Shown here in pieces: positions 46,946-57,375 of a stretch of DNA of 64,000 nucleotides. Made by a program: the position numbers and the translations under genes. The notes beneath the pieces were generated by a model. That model was not told where the DNA came from and ran no database searches. It saw only the letters and a program-made list of their open reading frames with translations. Origin of the DNA: Antitrichia curtipendula (Eukaryota > Streptophyta > Bryopsida > Hypnales > Leucodontaceae); NCBI GenBank assembly GCA_951230915.1, contig OX579638.1, positions 29,654,696 through 29,718,695 on the forward strand. Direction: 5' to 3'. How positions within the stretch are numbered: the stretch's first letter is position 1; each line of letters begins with the position of its first letter.

Positions 46946-49921
46946 GGAAGATCACAGTGGGAACCTTGGTACACACTACGGCCAGATGGAAAAGTTGTTT
47001 GCAAGTTTTGCGAAGCTTTGTTAAGCTATCGAAAGGATCGGTTGCTTTTCCATTTGGGATACATACAAAATGACACCCTCCTTGGAGTGAGAGCGTGCAC
47101 TAAAGTCAATGCAGCCGTGAAGGTAATGTTTTTTAATTGTGGAGGACATATACTTACGGACACTTCGCATGGAACTAGACGCGACGTGGAAGTGACATCA
47201 CCATCAACGATACTACCAAGTGTAGTACGTGGCAAGCAACAACCTGATGCTTCAATCTCAGTAAACAATAGAAGAGAAAACATTGGGGGGCAAAGCTCTC
47301 AAATACGATCATAGGAGGCGCCCAACTCTAATTTGACCCACAATCGATCGATGAGGCAACTGTTTGTACAAGAAAGAATGAATACATCAAACAAGCAAGT
47401 ACTAGACAAGAAGTGGGCTAAGTTTTTCTACGAAGCCAATATACCATTCAATGTAGTGAGGCATCCTGCTTTTCTGGATGCAGTGAAATCAACAGCGGAA
47501 TCGAGAGTTGGCTACAAACCTCCAACGTACCATGCACTTCGTACAAAGCTCATAAAATCTACAAAAGACAAAGTGGCAGCAATTGTAGCAGAGAAGACAA
47601 GGGCACCAATCCACAAGTAGGGCGTTACAATATGCTCTGATGGATGGGACAACGTTACACATCGACCATTGATGAATGTCATGTTGGCATGTACAAGTGG
47701 AGAGGTATTTCTTGGATCGATAGACACAACAGACGAATGCAAAGATGCTATTTACGTGGCTAATTGCATGGGTGATTACATTGACGAGGTAGGGGCACAG
47801 AACGTGGTACAAGTTTGTACAGACAATGCAACAAACATGTTGGCCACTGGCGCTCTGTTACTTCGTAGATTTCCACACATATATTTTCAAGGGTGTTCAG
47901 CACATGCACTTGACCTTCTACTTGAAGATTGGAGAAAACAAGATTGGATTACAAGTATGGTCAAGAAAGCCAAGTCAATTGTGAAATACATTTGAACGCA
48001 TCACATGCCACTTGCAATCTTTCGACGACATTCTCCTAATCACGTTTTGAAAAATCCCGTTCAAACACGCTTTGCATCCATGTTCTTTATGATCGAACGT
48101 TTGGTGGAGGTAAGGGAAGCGGTAGAATCGATAGTCCATGATCCGCAGTGGAATGAGTACACGCGGAGATTGGCATCCAATCAAAAGCAAAGAAAAGCTA
48201 ACGATGTGCGACGATATGTGCGAATGGATGAATTTTGGAGGAAATGTTTAAACTTTGTGTATATAGTGGAGCCCGTGTTGATTGCTCTTCAAGAGTTTGA
48301 TGGCAAGCACCCGTGCTTGGACAAGGCATGGCTTGTGATGAAAAAGGTGGAAAAGCATGTTTTATCTTTGGAGGATCCACCATTTTCATTAGAGCGGAGG
48401 TATGCAATTTTCGGCACCGATGATTTCTACAAGCGCTGGGACATGCTCAGGACAGATTTGCATTACGCTGGGGCTCTATTGAACCCCTTTTTACTTGACA
48501 AAGTCTTGCTAATGGATGATGATGAGGCAAGAGAAGCCATATTGAGAGTTTTGCGCAAATTGGCTGTTGGAGATCAAGCATTTGCTTCAGCTTTGTCTGA
48601 GTACCAAACATTTAGAGATCGGCGAGGCATTTTCGGTGGACTTCCTGATGTAAAAACCTTGAATTTGCAGCCTTACGAATGGTGGGACCTTCTCGGAGCC
48701 GGTGCTCATACACTTGCACCGATTGCCAAAAAGCTCCTTGCACATGTGTATTCTGCATCGTCTTGTGAACACAATTGGAGCATGTATTTGTTTGTCTACA
48801 ACAAATCATGCAATAGATTGACATCAGAGCATGCTGAGGAATTGGTTTACATTTATACCAATTCCAAGACTCTTAGAGAAAGGGTTGCAGCAAATCCGAC
48901 AAGGTGGTACACTGAAAACATGATGTTAGAGGATTCCATGACAAATGAATTTGATGGTCTAGACCGTGGTTCGGTTCTCTCTAATCCCAATGATGACGAT
49001 TCAGATGATAGTTCCAATGACGACGATGAGCCACCATTTGATAGATTTCGTAGGACGGGAGGAGTGCGTCTTCTAATTGATGCATCCGTATTTGACTTTG
49101 AAGAGGGGGATAATAACGACAATGACTACGAAGGACATCAAGGAAGTCCACCACAAATGCCACAAACGTGGAATGCTGGGCCAAGTCGGGGCAGTACAAA
49201 TGAGGACGTTGTGGCACCGAGACCACTAAGTCCAGACCCTATGGATGTACAAGTTGATGCCACAATAGAAAGAGATGGTGTTGACATTCAAAGAGGACGT
49301 GAAGAAGACGTAGTAGTACCACCGTCATTGCCCATGAGGACCACCCGTAGAGAAGGGCCCCCTCAAGGTGGAGAAGCACATATGGCCCCTCCAAATCGAC
49401 TCTCGGTTGCACAAAGGCAAATGCCAATATTGGAAAATCTACAAATCCAAAGTTCATCAAGGCCGTCTAGTTCTGACGTCTGTCCACACGAACCAACTTC
49501 GTCGATAGGTACACGATTGGCTGGTATGGTGTCACAGCGTGCGACTAGAAATACGACTTCATTGCGGCCACCTGTACATGCCAATAATCGAGGGAAGTGT
49601 CCACGACCACAAGGTACTACTAGTGAACGTGTAAGTAGTAGAACGCGTAGAAGGCTGAGGAGGAAAGAAGCGGCTTCCCAACGATTTTTAAGAGAAGTTC
49701 AAACAGGAGGACCCAATACAGATGGCATTATGGACGCAATGGGCCAACGACCTCTTCGGACGTTGTCTTCTATAGCTCGACCACAACGAAACCACAATTC
49801 CGAGGCCTCCAGCGAAAGTGGTAGTGCACCATCCAATGATGATGGTGAATCCATCGGTGGTACTATAGGTGAAGATGGTGAGGTTCCAGGAGATAGTGAT
49901 TACAGGGGGCCGGTGCCTTGA
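46946..49921 (+). pseudogene. hAT transposase, split by insertion and with three stops
   Basis: With the first three codons at 32,542-32,550 this makes a 995-codon frame without any frameshift. Domains in order: a BED-type zinc finger (CKFC at 47,000, HLGY at 47,051), a DUF659/RNase H-like core (47,420-47,960), and the hAT C-terminal dimerisation region (48,675-48,870, CEHNWS...RLTSEHAEELV). The catalytic set is retained: D in SDGWDN (47,639), D in CTDNATNM (47,822), E in CEHNWS (48,767). A long acidic and Arg-rich low-complexity tail follows. In-frame stops are TAG 47,312, TAG 47,618 and TGA 47,993, each one transition from CAG or CGA. The apparent GTG start at 46,901 is part of the inserted transposon and not of this gene. 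Inactive. Confidence 0.9.
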
Positions 49922-51348
49922 CAAGGTCCACTCGAAGAAATTGGTGGTAATGAACCAATAGTACAAGAAGCAAATGCAAATACTTCTGTGTGCATTCTTA
50001 GGCATGGAAGACATTGAATGTTTTTGAAAAGACAATAGTGTCTTCATGTTTTCAAATGCAATGGTTTTAGAGGCTCAATATCTTGCATATTGAAATCAGC
50101 ATTAATATGAAATATGACTTTTGTTCCTTTCATTCTCATGGAACTATTTACCCCTAAAGTCCCAAAGTCATTACACAAAAAACAACGCAAGACTGTCTTT
50201 TCTCTTGCATTTGCCTCAACATACGGAAAAAATGTTTTTTACAACATCTAACCGTAAGATCTTATACTTCACATGTTTTTTATCACGTGGTAAAAATTTC
50301 ATGAAGATTGACCAAATAGATTGAAAGATATTAGCATTCAAACTTGGAAAAACTAGTTTTCTGAATGCTAGCTTTGCAATTTCAGATTAACTTTCACTGA
50401 GTGTGATTTATGGAAAATTGGGCCTTCGAGGCACTATTGTTTTTGAATTATTTTTTTTGAATATTCAAGAATCGAGGTCAAAATTTGAAAGAGTTATTGC
50501 AATTGAAAACTCCATGTGTTAAAATCCAAATAACACAGTCTGGTGTTTTTTTCATGTATGTTTTCTTTTTTTCAAATTTAATTAAAATTAAAATTATAAA
50601 ACTATGTTTTTCATTCATTCATTCATTTATGGTAAGAGTTTCAGATTATTCTAATACATATTATAATTGATAAAATTTGATTTCCACATTTAGCTTTATA
50701 AAATCACAATAAAATCAATTTTCCATTAAAATTTCTGAACAAAACAAACATAAATAGAAAATGAATTCTTACGTATGTTGAAAAATATTAAAATATTATG
50801 CTGATTTTCAATAAAAATATAAATTTGGTTTGATAGTCAAATTTGACTTCAAGCTTTTCTTTGTGGTTGTTTACTAGTTTTGGGCATGAAAAATAAAATA
50901 AGCAATTGAAAATTTTTCTGACTAGAAATCTCTATTGATATTTGTACCTCTTGTAAAAAACTAAAAATTTAGAATCTCTTGAATTGTTTTTTCTATTTTT
51001 ACTTATTTATGGCATGAAGTGCAACAAAAATGATGACAATTACAATTTTTCACAAAACTAATTGAAATTTCTTGTAGTGATATACAATTCAAAGTTTTTA
51101 GTATTAAAGATATAAGATTTTTGTTTAAACACAATCTAAATGATAAAGTTAGGAAAGACAAGAAGTTTTTTACAACTCAATATTTAGGTAAAATACGTTT
51201 ATAACTTTATATAAACCAAAATGAGTACAAAATGCATTGAAGCCACAAAGTGTGCTACATTGCTACGGATGTCCTCAAGCCTATACTATAATAACCGCAT
51301 GTGCTAAGTAAACACTAATTTTGCAACTATATGATAATATACTATTAT
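49922..51348. other. AT-rich spacer, no gene seen
   Basis: Lies between the convergent ends of the hAT gene and the kinase-like gene. Frames are under 70 codons. No hAT terminus matching CAAGGTTGTCTATCCGGACG was found here. Confidence 0.45.
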
Positions 51349-53028
51349 CTAATCTTCATTGCGCGCATGCTCTTCTTGAAGGTCGTGTTCTTTGCGGGCC
51401 TCGTAGTAGCAATCTACGGGTGGTGTCCAAAACGTTGGAGCACCACTTAGACGTTGCACGACATATGTCACCGAGCGTCGTTGTAGTGGTTCCACCTTGC
51501 ACAATTCACCCAACATGGTTTGAAACGCACCAAATGATGTATGGTCCGGAATCATCTCTACATTTCAGTGATCTTTTTTCCATACCTTCATAGCCAATTT
51601 CCCTATGGAGTATCCATCTGTGTGTATACTAACACACGGTGGTTTAACCCTGCGAGTAGGAGATGATGAAGTTCTTGTCTCTCCAGTCAAGTACATCAAC
51701 TCAAGAGCCACCCACCAACGTTGCGCTCCGGTTGCCTGCAACTTCCTTGGACAATTGAATTGGTAAAGAGAAGGGGTTTCTTTGTTGATGTGGCTACCCA
51801 TTCCCCAATCACATAGACCAATCCACACGGTTCTTCCATCATCATTCGGAAAGTGAAGCATAATGTTCTCCGGTGTGATGTCGTTGTGCAATACAGCGCA
51901 CTGTTGCACTGCATCCACAATGCAAATCATTGCCCACGTAAGTTCAATGCGCTTGCGTCTATATGCCATGAGTCGTTTCATGGCTTGCATTGTTTGTGGA
52001 GTTGCATCGTAAGCCACCTCTCCAATTTCATCTGGATCTCGGTTCTTCTCATCAAGGGTAAATATGGCGTCGAGAGTACCGCCATTCCACCATTGCGAAT
52101 AACACTCCATGGTCATGTCATTTATAGCAAAGAATTTGATGACTCCTAGATGCTCGCATGGACATACCAATGCCTCGATGGACAACTTCTCCCTCGACTT
52201 CTTCAATTCATCTACGCGCAAGGCTGACTTCCCAGCTAATTCCATATTCTCGGGAATATGTTTTGAATTTTGAACACATACTTTGTGCACCCTCCCATGC
52301 CCCCCTTGTTTGCTATGGCCAGACAAAGAAACCACCACCACTCCTCTTTCAAGGAAAACCACTCCTCCTGCAGCCTGTTGACCAAAGGCTAAATTCTGAC
52401 TTCGTTGAAACCACGGAACGGAACGGATGTTGTTTGAAGACAGTCCACGCATTGCTTCATACCACCAATACACCTTCTTGTGCAACAAATTCAATGCTTG
52501 TTGTTTGGGCACTACATTCTTCTGAAAGTCTTTTATTTTTTCCACAACCTGGACAAGGTTGAAGATACACGTTTGCACTTGTGACTCCAACCAATGATCG
52601 AAGCATTCTTTCGTGCGGTCTTCATGCCACTCATCCGCACTCATTGTTGTCCAGAACATGTGGTGGAACTTTTGTTTAATGACATCCACTCCCTGTAATC
52701 CACGTGAGACGTATGTTGTGTTCAACTGCGAAATTGAATACTGCTCAAAAAAATCCAACGCCATTTCATGCAATTTTCGCGTTGCACCTTTGCTTGGCCA
52801 CTTCTCTGGATTTGTAGCCTTGTGCCTCTTTTGTTGTTGTTTTTTCCCCTTCGAAGACTCTCCGCCCCCCACAGCAGCTACGAACCCTTCTGCAACTACG
52901 GACCCTTCTGCAACTACAGCCTCTGAAACGGGCTCTGGTGATTCCGCATCCGGATCCATAATCGGTGCATCTCCAACACTTGTCCACCAATCATCAACCT
53001 TTCTCTTCGAGAAATCGCGACCAGCCAT
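51349..53028 (-). pseudogene. Protein-kinase-like gene with one in-frame stop
   Basis: From the ATG at 53,028 (MAGRDFSKRKVDDWW) a 560-codon frame is broken only by TGA at codon 488 (51,567). Residues 30-70 are Ala/Val/Glu then Lys/Gln-rich. About 75-210 is an unidentified Trp-rich helical region. The kinase core follows: a glycine loop GGHGRVHKV (242-250), Lys267 in LAGKSA as candidate VAIK lysine, the catalytic loop HNDITPENIML (381-391, HND in place of HRD, with D383 and N388 kept), CDWG (406-409, in place of DFG), WVALE (439-443, in place of APE), DGYSIGKL (471-478) and the C-terminal helices beyond the stop. All key acidic residues are present, so the ancestor was probably a working kinase. 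A TATA box and a GC-rich array lie upstream. Likely a gene carried by a transposon of the hAT type nearby, since it has the same kind of upstream array. Confidence 0.75.
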
Positions 53029-53225
53029 CGTGACAGTAACAAGTAGCAAATAATCAAAATGAAAGGAATTAAGAATTGGACTTCCACAAAGTGAAAAACC
53101 GCCCCCCTTATTCCTCATAACAGCCTCTACCCAGCACCCGCGCTCGCAAGCAAGGACTGCAACCAATCCAATCCAAGAGAGTACCGTCAGAGCAAAAGAG
53201 ACTGTGGCAAAAGTATCCTAAAAAC

Positions 53226-53240
53226 AGTCTTATATACCCA
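53226..53240 (-). promoter_or_regulatory. TATA box of the kinase-like gene
   Basis: TGGGTATATAAGACTG on the minus strand, about 200 bp upstream of the ATG at 53,028, between the gene and the GC-rich array. An ACGTG G-box-like motif (CCACGTGAAA) lies 10 bp further upstream. Confidence 0.6.
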
Positions 53241-53460
53241 TTTCACGTGGCCGGGGTGAATTGACTCCCTTGCGAGGCCCTCCGGGCCGACCTTGTTTTC
53301 CGCACAATTTTTTTTTGCAAATTATGAATTCATATTTGGATCCCTAATTAGATTAATCACATCAATAATAATCCCTGGATCGGCCTAAAATAGGGGGCTT
53401 TCTTTACATGCACCCTTGGTAAGGCCGAGCGAGGGGGTCAATCCACCCCGATCTTTCACG

Positions 53461-53711
53461 TCAACGGAGAGGCCGTCGAGAGGCCAGACATAGCGTCCAG
53501 GGCCGTCTAGAGCGTCCAGAGGACGGGAAGGCCATCGAGAGGACGGACAAAGCGTCCAAGGGCGTCCAGGGCGTCCAAAGGACGGGAAGGCCGTCTAGGG
53601 GGACAAGCCATCGAGGGGCCAAGCCCTCCAGCCCACGGACTGGCTGTCGAGAGGACGGGAAGGCCGTCCAAGGGGCCAAGCCGTCGTGCCCGCGGACTGG
53701 CCGTCAAGAGG
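53461..53711. repeat. GC-rich GACGG/CCGTC array upstream of the kinase-like gene
   Basis: About 20-bp units such as GGCCGTCGAGAGGACGGGAA repeat to 53,711 and resume at 57,297-57,366 beyond the solo LTR. Rejoined across the LTR it is one array of about 320 bp. It ends at a possible terminus read on the minus strand as CACTGTTTTGAACGGCC (57,375). Confidence 0.8.
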
Positions 53712-55319
53712 TGTGAGCTCCCAATTTGTCACTTGGGACTCGTAGAATTATTTTTTTGGAAATTTGCAATTTAAAGTTAAGAAAAATATACAAAAAGCCA
53801 TAAAAAGAGTGTAGAACCAAAATAGGGTTGTAACATACCCATTATAGTATTTGGTCTAGATTTGTGTTTAGACTTAGAATCCCACCAAATCGGGCCCAAA
53901 AATAGGTAGAAAGAACGAAACGGGTGGATTTGTAGGGTTCAAGTCACATAGGCCCAAAAGGGCTAAATCCCACCATGAATGTGGCAGTTCATGGCTAAGT
54001 CGGTCCGAGGGATCCACAACGAGGCCACTAGGTCGGGTCCTAGAGTTAGGTTTAGAAATACACCAAAAACCCGATTGTTAGTATGCAGGAGCCACTAACG
54101 CAAGACCGGGCCCGTGGAGGAATCCACAACCCAAGGATGGCGTCCTAGGGTAAATCCCATGCTAGGAGTCCAACGACGAAATCGATTCGCCAAGATTCTT
54201 CTATCTGCAGAAGATTCCTGCACCATCAATAAACTCAAGGAGATGACCAATTCATCTCCACTGACCAATTGTGCCAGGTACGGAAACGCACCTGCACATC
54301 TTTCATGTGACCCCATGAGAGGTCTTGTGGAAAATCTGGAGCCAATGGCGCAATCCGTTTGACGATTGGAGTAATTCTCCAAAAGTTAGGAGGTTGGTCC
54401 AGCGTAGATAGGTAAAAGTAGTTTTTTAGGGATTAGGATGAAAATCTTTGAAGATGAGGATGAAAATCCAAGTTGATAAGGTTACTTTAGAACTCTTGAG
54501 GGGAAGGTGGGGCCTTGAGGACCTATTTAAGGTCCCCATTTTTCTCTCAAGAACACCCCCAAATCTTGTTTTGGGTCCGTGGGTCCAACTTATGTTGGGA
54601 TCTTTGGCATTTTAGCCAAGAAACCTCTACGGTGTTTTTGGAGCACTTTTGGCTCCCCTTGTTGCTCTATTTCAAGCTTCCTTTGGAGGTCCTTTTGGGT
54701 CCTTCTACCTTACCTTGCCTTGCATCCTTGTTGTGAGTGAACGGGTCTCCCCTATACTTGTGTGACTTCTTATGCCTTGTACTAATCCTAAAGTCACCCC
54801 CCACCGTACCTTGGCGATGCCGCTTTGGGGGGCCTTTAGTGTATGAGAGTTTTCCCGTTATCATTGACCTTGTGTGCATGTGTGCCCCCGTATTGAGTCC
54901 TAATCAAAGTTGTCCTTTTTTTTATTGTTGGTTGTAAGTGGGCCCACCCCCCGGGGAACGGCGAAGCTTTGAACCTGTGACCAGTCTTAGTTCTAAAGTG
55001 CGTGTTAAAAAACAAGCCTTAGACGGCGGAGCTTTGAACACAAGGGTATCATAAGTCCTAAAGTTGGTGTTAAAACCAATTCTACGGCGGAGCTTTGAAC
55101 CCTTATGTACTCTCGTTCCAAAGTCTAGAGTTCGAGACGTTCTCGGAAAAGTCCAAGGTTTAGCGTTCGAGATTAAATCTAAGTTAAGAGTCCCCCCACC
55201 CCTTGTGAGCCGACGTCCGTAAAACAGGAAACCACACCAAAAATCGGGGAAAATTAACCAAAAATCCGATTTAGATTTGCTTAGGTGGGTTCCCTTAAGG
55301 AATCCAAAAAAGTCGGGTT

Positions 55320-55625
55320 GAGTCCCTGGGGGATCTGGTCCAGTTGCAAGGAAGTCGGGGTGAGTCCCTGGGGAGTCGGGGTGAGTCAAGGGGGCTGGTC
55401 CAGTGCTGGGGAGTCGGGGTGAGTCCTTGGGGAGTCGGGAAGGTTGCTGGGGTGGTCGAGCAGGTCGCTGGGTGGTCTGGCAGGTCGCTGGGGTGGTTTA
55501 GCAGGTCGTTGGGGTGGTCTGGGTAGGTCGCTGGGGTGGTTTAGTAGGTCGCTGGGTGGTCTGGGCAGGTCGCTGGGGTGGTCCAGGGGGTCCAGGGAGT
55601 CCAGGGAGTCCAGGGCTGGAGAGAG
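55320..55625. repeat. Minisatellite in the solo LTR
   Basis: GGGGAGTCGGGGTGAGTCCT-like units pass into GTCGCTGGGGTGGTCTGGGCAG-like units of about 21-22 bp and then GGGAGTCCA repeats. It occupies the slot of the unrelated repeats at 11.8, 17.0 and 19.7 kb. Confidence 0.8.
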
Positions 55626-56439
55626 AGAGAGAGAGGAAAAAGAAAACAAAGAAAAAGGTTGGGATTAGTGGGAGAAAGGTTGGGACTAGTGGGGGTTAGG
55701 AGAAGATTAACGGGGTTGAAATCAAGGGAAAGAAAACAACCACAAAAGGGAGGAAAATAGGGGAAGTAGAAAGAAGGAATAAGTCGCACCTCCATACCTA
55801 CATCAAACAACTCTCAACTCTCACCAAAATCACAACTATACGCAATGGAGGGAGGTTAGTGAGTCATAGAATTAAATAGGAGGAGGAGGAGAGAGACGAT
55901 AAATAGTGCCCTAGGCTTAGCTAAATAGGTGTTAGAAAGGAAATCTCGAGGATTCATAGTGACCATTAGGAAGTAGGATTAGGATGACACGAAGACAAGG
56001 TTGTGTAAGAGGTTAGGAGGGACATTAAAACTTCTTGGGGTTTGAATCTATAGTTGTAAGACACCCCATCAAAGCTTAGGTAGAATAGTGTTAGTGTAGA
56101 AAGAGAGGAAGGGAAAGAAAAGAAGAGAGAAGAAAGGAGGAGGGAAAGAAAGAGGTTAGATTGCACAGGTCCTAATTTTTGAAACATAAGTGGTGAAATT
56201 GGGAAAAGGTCCCACCACCCAAGGGCCACCATGGAGTATGGGAATGTACGCACGAATGCGGACGAGCGTATTTCCAACACCGGAAGTGACGAGGTGAGTT
56301 CTTGAATCCATACTCGGTGTTGTGTTTTTTCCTCTCTAGCATTGATCTCCTTAATTAGCCTTTCCACGTGAAAGGTACACCGTGACAAGAAAAGATAAAA
56401 ATTAGAAGTAGAAGATAGAATTTAGAGTTACAATTAGGA

Positions 56440-56860
56440 GTCAAAATTTAGAGTTAAAAATTTAGGAGTAAAAATTTAGAGTAAAAATTAGGAGTAAAAA
56501 TTTAGAGTTGAAAATTAGGAGTAAAGATTTCGAGTTAAAATTAGGAGTAAAAATTTCGGGTTAAAATTAGGAGTAAACAATTAGGAGTTAAAATTAGGAG
56601 TAACCATTTAGAGTTAAATCTAGGAGTAAAAGTTAGGAGTTAAAATTAGGAGTAACCATTTAGAGTTAAATCTAGGAGTAAAAGTTAGGAGTTAAAATTA
56701 GGAGTAACCATTTAGAGTTAAATCTAGGAGTAAAAGTTAGGAGTTAAAATTAGGAGTAACCATTTAGAGTTAAATCTAGGAGTAAAAGTTAGGAGTTAAA
56801 ATTAGGAGTAACCATTTAGAGTTAAATTTAGGAATAAAAATTTAGAGTTATATTTAGAAG
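56440..56860. repeat. 52-bp higher-order repeat of TTAGGAGTAAAA units
   Basis: AGGAGTAACCATTTAGAGTT and continuation recur at 56,596, 56,648, 56,700, 56,752 and 56,804, exactly 52 bp apart, inside a looser tract of 20-25-bp units. Confidence 0.85.
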
Positions 56861-57264
56861 TCAGGAATTAAAGGAAAAAAAAAGCTTAAGCTTAGGGTTA
56901 GCCGTAAGGTTGAAACTTCCGGGAGAAGTGTCAACCCTCCAAAAATTAGTATTCAACACTTATGGAAGGAACATAAGGTTCCCCGCTCACATAGTTAGGG
57001 ACGTTAGAAATAACGCCAACTACCCAGCCAACCCTATACATAGGATAGGCAGTTAAAGAGGTAGGAATTACCAGTCACCTTTGCTCATCACAGTCAGCTT
57101 GCAAGTTATACATGCAATTCTAGTAGTATTCGCTGCCATCCACGACACTCAGAGAACGTTAGCACAAAAGATCCATTGCTTGGAAGGCACAGTGGACCGC
57201 GCTCACAACACTCCCTTATATTTAAAAAGGTGGATAAAGGCATAGAACCTGGTCGGTGTTCGCC

Positions 57265-57285
57265 GATTACCAAGGGTGGGTAATC
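57265..57285 (+). other. Terminal LTR hairpin (stem GATTACC/GGTAATC)
   Basis: Perfect 7-bp stem, loop AAGGGTG, ending 11 nt before the LTR end. Confidence 0.8.
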
Positions 57286-57375
57286 TTGCACCCACAAGAG
57301 GACGAGAAAAATTTCGAGAGACAGGAAGGCCGTCGAGAGGGCGGGAAGGTCGTCGAGCGGGCCGTTCAAAACAGT

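Larger units (their letters stand above)
53712..57296 (+). mobile_element. Solo LTR, 3.6 kb, with perfect target duplication
   Basis: Starts TGTGAGCTCCC and ends GCACCCACA, with AGAGG immediately before (53,707-53,711) and after (57,297-57,301). It interrupts the GC-rich array of the kinase locus. The TATA-like ACCTATTTAAGG is at 54,521-54,532, with the presumed transcript start shortly after (TTTCTCTCAAGAACACCCC). Downstream come AAAGCTCCGCCG-like boxes, minisatellites (55,320-55,620), a TTAGGAGTAAAA tract and the terminal hairpin (57,265-57,285). No coding capacity. This copy best defines the family's ends. Confidence 0.9.

Noticed and set aside
46901..47314. Reading the hAT transposase from the GTG at 46,901
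   Set aside because: The first 13 codons are the terminal inverted repeat of the inserted transposon. The true first codons are at 32,542-32,550.
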